Below are positions 22,698-25,489 of a DNA stretch of 25,489 nt, piece after piece (the stretch's first letter is position 1; each line of letters begins with the position of its first letter). The DNA lies in NCBI GenBank assembly GCA_937885175.1, contig CAKZZO010000002.1, positions 1-25,489 on the forward strand. Direction: 5' to 3'. The notes under the pieces were generated by a model. The model ran no database searches. It was not told the DNA's origin and saw nothing but the letters and a program-made list of their open reading frames with translations. Made by a program: the position numbers and the translations under genes. The DNA comes from an uncultured Treponema sp. (GTDB lineage: Bacteria; Spirochaetota; Spirochaetia; Treponematales; Treponemataceae).

Positions 22698-25422
22698 GGA
22701 AAAGAAGAAGAAAAATGTATTTTCTGGGAAAAGTTTGGCAAGAATTGTTGTCATGCTGATTGTTGTTTTTTGGTGTGCGCTTTCTTTTGGTGGACTGTTG
22801 CAGAAATTTGACTACCGCTTGTATGACCTGATGCTGGGGCTGCGCAAGTCACCTAAGGAATGTCAAGAGCTTCTTTTTGTCGAAATTGACAATGATTCGC
22901 TGGAAGCCCTTGGCCCCTGGCCGTGGACGCGAAATATTATTGGAAACGCAATGCTCCGCATGAAAGAAATGGGAGCAAAAGAAGCGGTATTCGATATTGA
23001 GTACCTTTCGCCATCGAATGTGGGTGTGAATCAAAATGCCGTTGAGGATGTTTTTTCCTTGTTCAACGACATGGATTCCCTTTCCTATGACGAAGCCTAC
23101 GAAAAACTTTGGAATGCGGTCTATCGTGATTACGATGATTTTTTTGCCCGCTCATTGCAGTTTTTTGGCAATTCCTGGCTGACGGTAAATATTTCCGACA
23201 TTGGCGTAAAACTTTCAGACGAAGATGCGGCCTATGCAGAAAAACGACTGCTCTTGCATTCGGTAACGGATTCAAAAAATCTGATTGAGGCAGACGGCCG
23301 CTATTACGAAAAGGACCAGCATAATGCATTTTCTTTTGCCCCTGCTATCCACCTGCTTTTGGCTCGCGCTCGGGGTGCTGGTTTTACAAACGTTGTCATT
23401 GACCGTGACGGTACCCGCCGCCGAATCAACCTGCTGGCAAAAAATGCGGATAAGGGCTATGTGGGGCAGCTGTCATTTGCTCCTATGCTCAAGAAATTTG
23501 ACGTGCAGGGAATAATCCGCCACAGGCACAGCATTGAGTTGGTGGGCGTACTCCTTCCGGGAAGTGATACCCGCAAAAACATCCGTATTCCGGTGGATGA
23601 GCATGGCCGTATGTATATCAACTGGCTGCACAAGGATTTTACGAAATCTTTCCGCCATGAAAGCCTTTTGTGGCTTGCGCAACTGGACCAAATGGAAGAA
23701 AACCTGGTACATGCTATTTCTTCCCTGCGGGATTACGGACTTAAAGGTGCAGACGGCAGTTCACTTACCTATTATGAAGCGGTTTCATCGCTCATGCGGG
23801 ATTATGGTGCTATTTCAGACTACAAGAACTATCTGCTTTCCCGCTGTCTGGGCTATGATGAGGAAGGAAATGCAATTGATGGTGGAATAGCCGATGAAGA
23901 ATATACGGAGTATTTTGCCCTGAGAAGCGATTTTTTCAGTAACGTCAAGTCTTTTGCCAGCGGATCTTTTGAAGAAGAAATAATGAATGCCCTGATGGAT
24001 GCACGAGACCGTCTTGGTGAGGATGAATTTACTGATAATGTTGAACTTGTAACGGCGATTTTTGATACGCTAAAAAGCGAAAGTGATTTGTACGCTTCCT
24101 ATGTTGATGAAATGAGCAAAAACTACAAGGATTCCTTCTGTATCATTGGCAATACGGCCAGCAGTACCACTGATTTGGGCACAACGCCCTTTAACCGCTC
24201 CTATCCGAATGTGGGAACTCACGCCAATGTCTACAATACGATTGTAAATGAAGACTTTATTGTTCCGATAAATGGAGTCTTTGGGCTTTTGTTTGCCATT
24301 GTGCTTGCAATGAGTTATGTCTTTGTCAGCGAAAATAAAAAAGCCTGGCAGCAGAATACGATTGGCGCATTCTTGGTTCTGCTGGTTCTTGCGGTGCCGA
24401 TTCTGCTGATGGCTCTGCTTGGTGTCTATATGCCTATGGTTGCTCCCAGCATGATGGCCATAACATCCTTCCTTGCGGTAACGATTTTGCGCTTTGTCAC
24501 CAGCGAAAAAGACAAGAGTTTCTTGCGCAACGCATTCAGCACCTACCTTTCGCCTACGGTTGTAGATCAATTGGTAAAGAACCCTGACAAACTGTCTCTT
24601 GGCGGCGAGGAAAAGGAGATGACGGCACTCTTTACGGATATCCGTTCTTTTTCTACTTTCAGCGAAATGGTTACGCCTACAAAACTTGTCCGCGTGCTCA
24701 ATGAGTATCTGGGAGCCATGAGCGACTGTATTCTGGCAAAAGACGGCACGATTGATAAATTCATTGGAGACGCAATCGTTTCTTTCTTTGGCGCGCCACT
24801 GGATATGCCTGACCATGCCTATGCGGCTTGTGTGGCTGCAATCCGTATGAAGCAGGCGGAAAAACGCTATAACGATGAACATTTTGCAAGCGGTGACATT
24901 CCTATGCTGCTACAGACTCGTATCGGTCTGAATACAGGCAGCATGGTTGTAGGCAACATGGGTACGGAAGGCAAGATGAATTACACGATGATGGGCGACA
25001 ACGTAAACCTGGCTGCCCGTCTGGAAGGCGTAAACAAGGTCTACCACTCATGGATTTTGGCTTCTGAAACTACCTGGCACATGGTTGAGTCAGGTGCTCA
25101 TGCCGGCGAACTTGTTGCCCGACCTTTTGACCGCGTTCGCGTTGTAGGAAAAGAACAGCCGGTTCAGCTTTACAATATCTTGGGCTTTAAGAATGAACTT
25201 TCTTCTCAGGAACTGGAAATGACGGAAGTGTTCAAGGGGGCAATTGATGCCTATCTCAAGCGTGACTTTAAGAAAGCGGAGCAGATTTTTATGGAGGCGG
25301 ACAAGGTTATGCCGGACGAAACATCCCTGATGTTTGCGGAACGTTGCCGCGAGTACCTGAGCGCAAATCTGCCTGATGACTGGGATGGCGTATATCAGAT
25401 GACAACGAAGGGCCACGACTAA
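22696..25422 (+). CDS. CHASE2-domain class III adenylate cyclase
   Basis: This is a 908-residue membrane sensor cyclase. Residues 14-34 form TM1. A periplasmic CHASE2 domain follows (about 36-520), with the family opening FDYRLYDLMLGLR, LLFVEIDNDSLEALGPWPWTR and GAKEAVFDIEYLSP, and an inserted helical region after about residue 330. Three further membrane helices (about 527-546, 556-578, 582-601) lead to the linker AFSTYLSPTVVDQLV and the class III catalytic domain. Metal-binding Asp648 (FTDIRSF) and Asp692 (KFIGDA) are present. Lys688 and Asp768 are the adenine-selecting pair, and Asn771 and Arg775 complete the transition-state set, so it should make cAMP. The C-terminal 70 residues include a TPR-like helix pair. 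The gene is divergent from the OMP/FecR operon. The ATG at 22696 has no ribosome site. Confidence 0.94.
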   Translation: MEKKKKNVFSGKSLARIVVMLIVVFWCALSFGGLLQKFDYRLYDLMLGLRKSPKECQELLFVEIDNDSLEALGPWPWTRNIIGNAMLRMKEMGAKEAVFDIEYLSPSNVGVNQNAVEDVFSLFNDMDSLSYDEAYEKLWNAVYRDYDDFFARSLQFFGNSWLTVNISDIGVKLSDEDAAYAEKRLLLHSVTDSKNLIEADGRYYEKDQHNAFSFAPAIHLLLARARGAGFTNVVIDRDGTRRRINLLAKNADKGYVGQLSFAPMLKKFDVQGIIRHRHSIELVGVLLPGSDTRKNIRIPVDEHGRMYINWLHKDFTKSFRHESLLWLAQLDQMEENLVHAISSLRDYGLKGADGSSLTYYEAVSSLMRDYGAISDYKNYLLSRCLGYDEEGNAIDGGIADEEYTEYFALRSDFFSNVKSFASGSFEEEIMNALMDARDRLGEDEFTDNVELVTAIFDTLKSESDLYASYVDEMSKNYKDSFCIIGNTASSTTDLGTTPFNRSYPNVGTHANVYNTIVNEDFIVPINGVFGLLFAIVLAMSYVFVSENKKAWQQNTIGAFLVLLVLAVPILLMALLGVYMPMVAPSMMAITSFLAVTILRFVTSEKDKSFLRNAFSTYLSPTVVDQLVKNPDKLSLGGEEKEMTALFTDIRSFSTFSEMVTPTKLVRVLNEYLGAMSDCILAKDGTIDKFIGDAIVSFFGAPLDMPDHAYAACVAAIRMKQAEKRYNDEHFASGDIPMLLQTRIGLNTGSMVVGNMGTEGKMNYTMMGDNVNLAARLEGVNKVYHSWILASETTWHMVESGAHAGELVARPFDRVRVVGKEQPVQLYNILGFKNELSSQELEMTEVFKGAIDAYLKRDFKKAEQIFMEADKVMPDETSLMFAERCREYLSANLPDDWDGVYQMTTKGHD

Positions 25423-25489
25423 TATCTGGAGGTTGCTTCAAGTCCGAAAAGATATTCCCTGAAACAAAAAAAATCTCCCGCTTTTCACG
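25423..25489. other. Window-end sequence after the cyclase, no gene start seen
   Basis: A GGAGG (25428-25432) follows the cyclase stop, suggesting that another gene comes next in the operon, but no ATG or GTG lies at a suitable distance and the TTG at 25433 soon meets a stop. Other frames stay open to the window edge. Nothing more can be said. Confidence 0.3.

Noticed and set aside
24070..24882. Long minus-strand open frame (270 codons) inside the cyclase gene
   Set aside because: It lies antisense to the conserved catalytic and membrane part of the cyclase, has no ribosome site and its translation is His/Arg/Cys-rich and unlike a folded protein.

Overview
The window looks like chromosomal DNA of a spirochaete, most probably a Treponema-like species. 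The reasons are inference from gene content: many lipoproteins with relaxed lipoboxes, an elongation factor G of the spirochaete/mitochondrial type (AHIDSGKTT and ERGITIQSAAT motifs), a PnrA/TmpC-type (BMP family) nucleoside-type ABC transporter, a CHASE2 adenylate cyclase next to FecR-domain and beta-barrel genes, and formate--tetrahydrofolate ligase. Coding density is high. No gene-free stretch exceeds 300 bp (the largest gaps are about 140 bp). I see no tRNA, rRNA, CRISPR array, insertion sequence or prophage.

Layout. (1) 1-62: apparent tail of a plus-strand gene. (2) 8046 down to 88, all minus strand: a transport block of eight genes. It starts with a tripartite tricarboxylate transporter (tctC, hairpin, tctB, tctA), then a MarR regulator with a perfect 18-bp palindrome upstream, then a BMP-family lipoprotein, a double-NBD ATPase and two permeases; the last five genes overlap or nearly overlap. 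(3) 8190-10718, plus: fhs and a multi-span membrane protein. (4) 14560 down to 10804, minus: fusA (EF-G), a small RecA/KaiC-like P-loop protein, a terminator, and a PilZ-domain protein with its own promoter. (5) 15296-14670, minus: a TPR lipoprotein, divergent from (6) 15412-18489, plus: clpP, a UPF0158-GNAT fusion, a helicase-less DbpA-type RNA-binding protein and a metallo-beta-lactamase-fold hydrolase. (7) 19947 down to 18502, minus: a lipoprotein and a YfcE-like phosphoesterase. (8) 22630 down to 20060, minus: a small exported protein, an outer-membrane beta-barrel and a FecR-domain protein ending at a strong terminator. It diverges, through a nearly symmetric double promoter, from a 908-residue CHASE2 adenylate cyclase (22696-25422).

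How they may work together (inference). Region 8 looks like an envelope-sensing module in which outer-membrane and periplasmic proteins are made opposite a cyclase whose sensor domain lies in the periplasm. Region 2 pairs two importers with one regulator. Regions 4 and 6 are housekeeping translation and proteolysis genes carrying less familiar partners.

Two patterns cut across regions. Four genes have a -10 box only 6-7 nt before the ATG and no convincing Shine-Dalgarno sequence, which suggests leaderless mRNAs. In addition, a structured, repeat-like segment appears to sit in frame inside the linker of the ABC ATPase gene.
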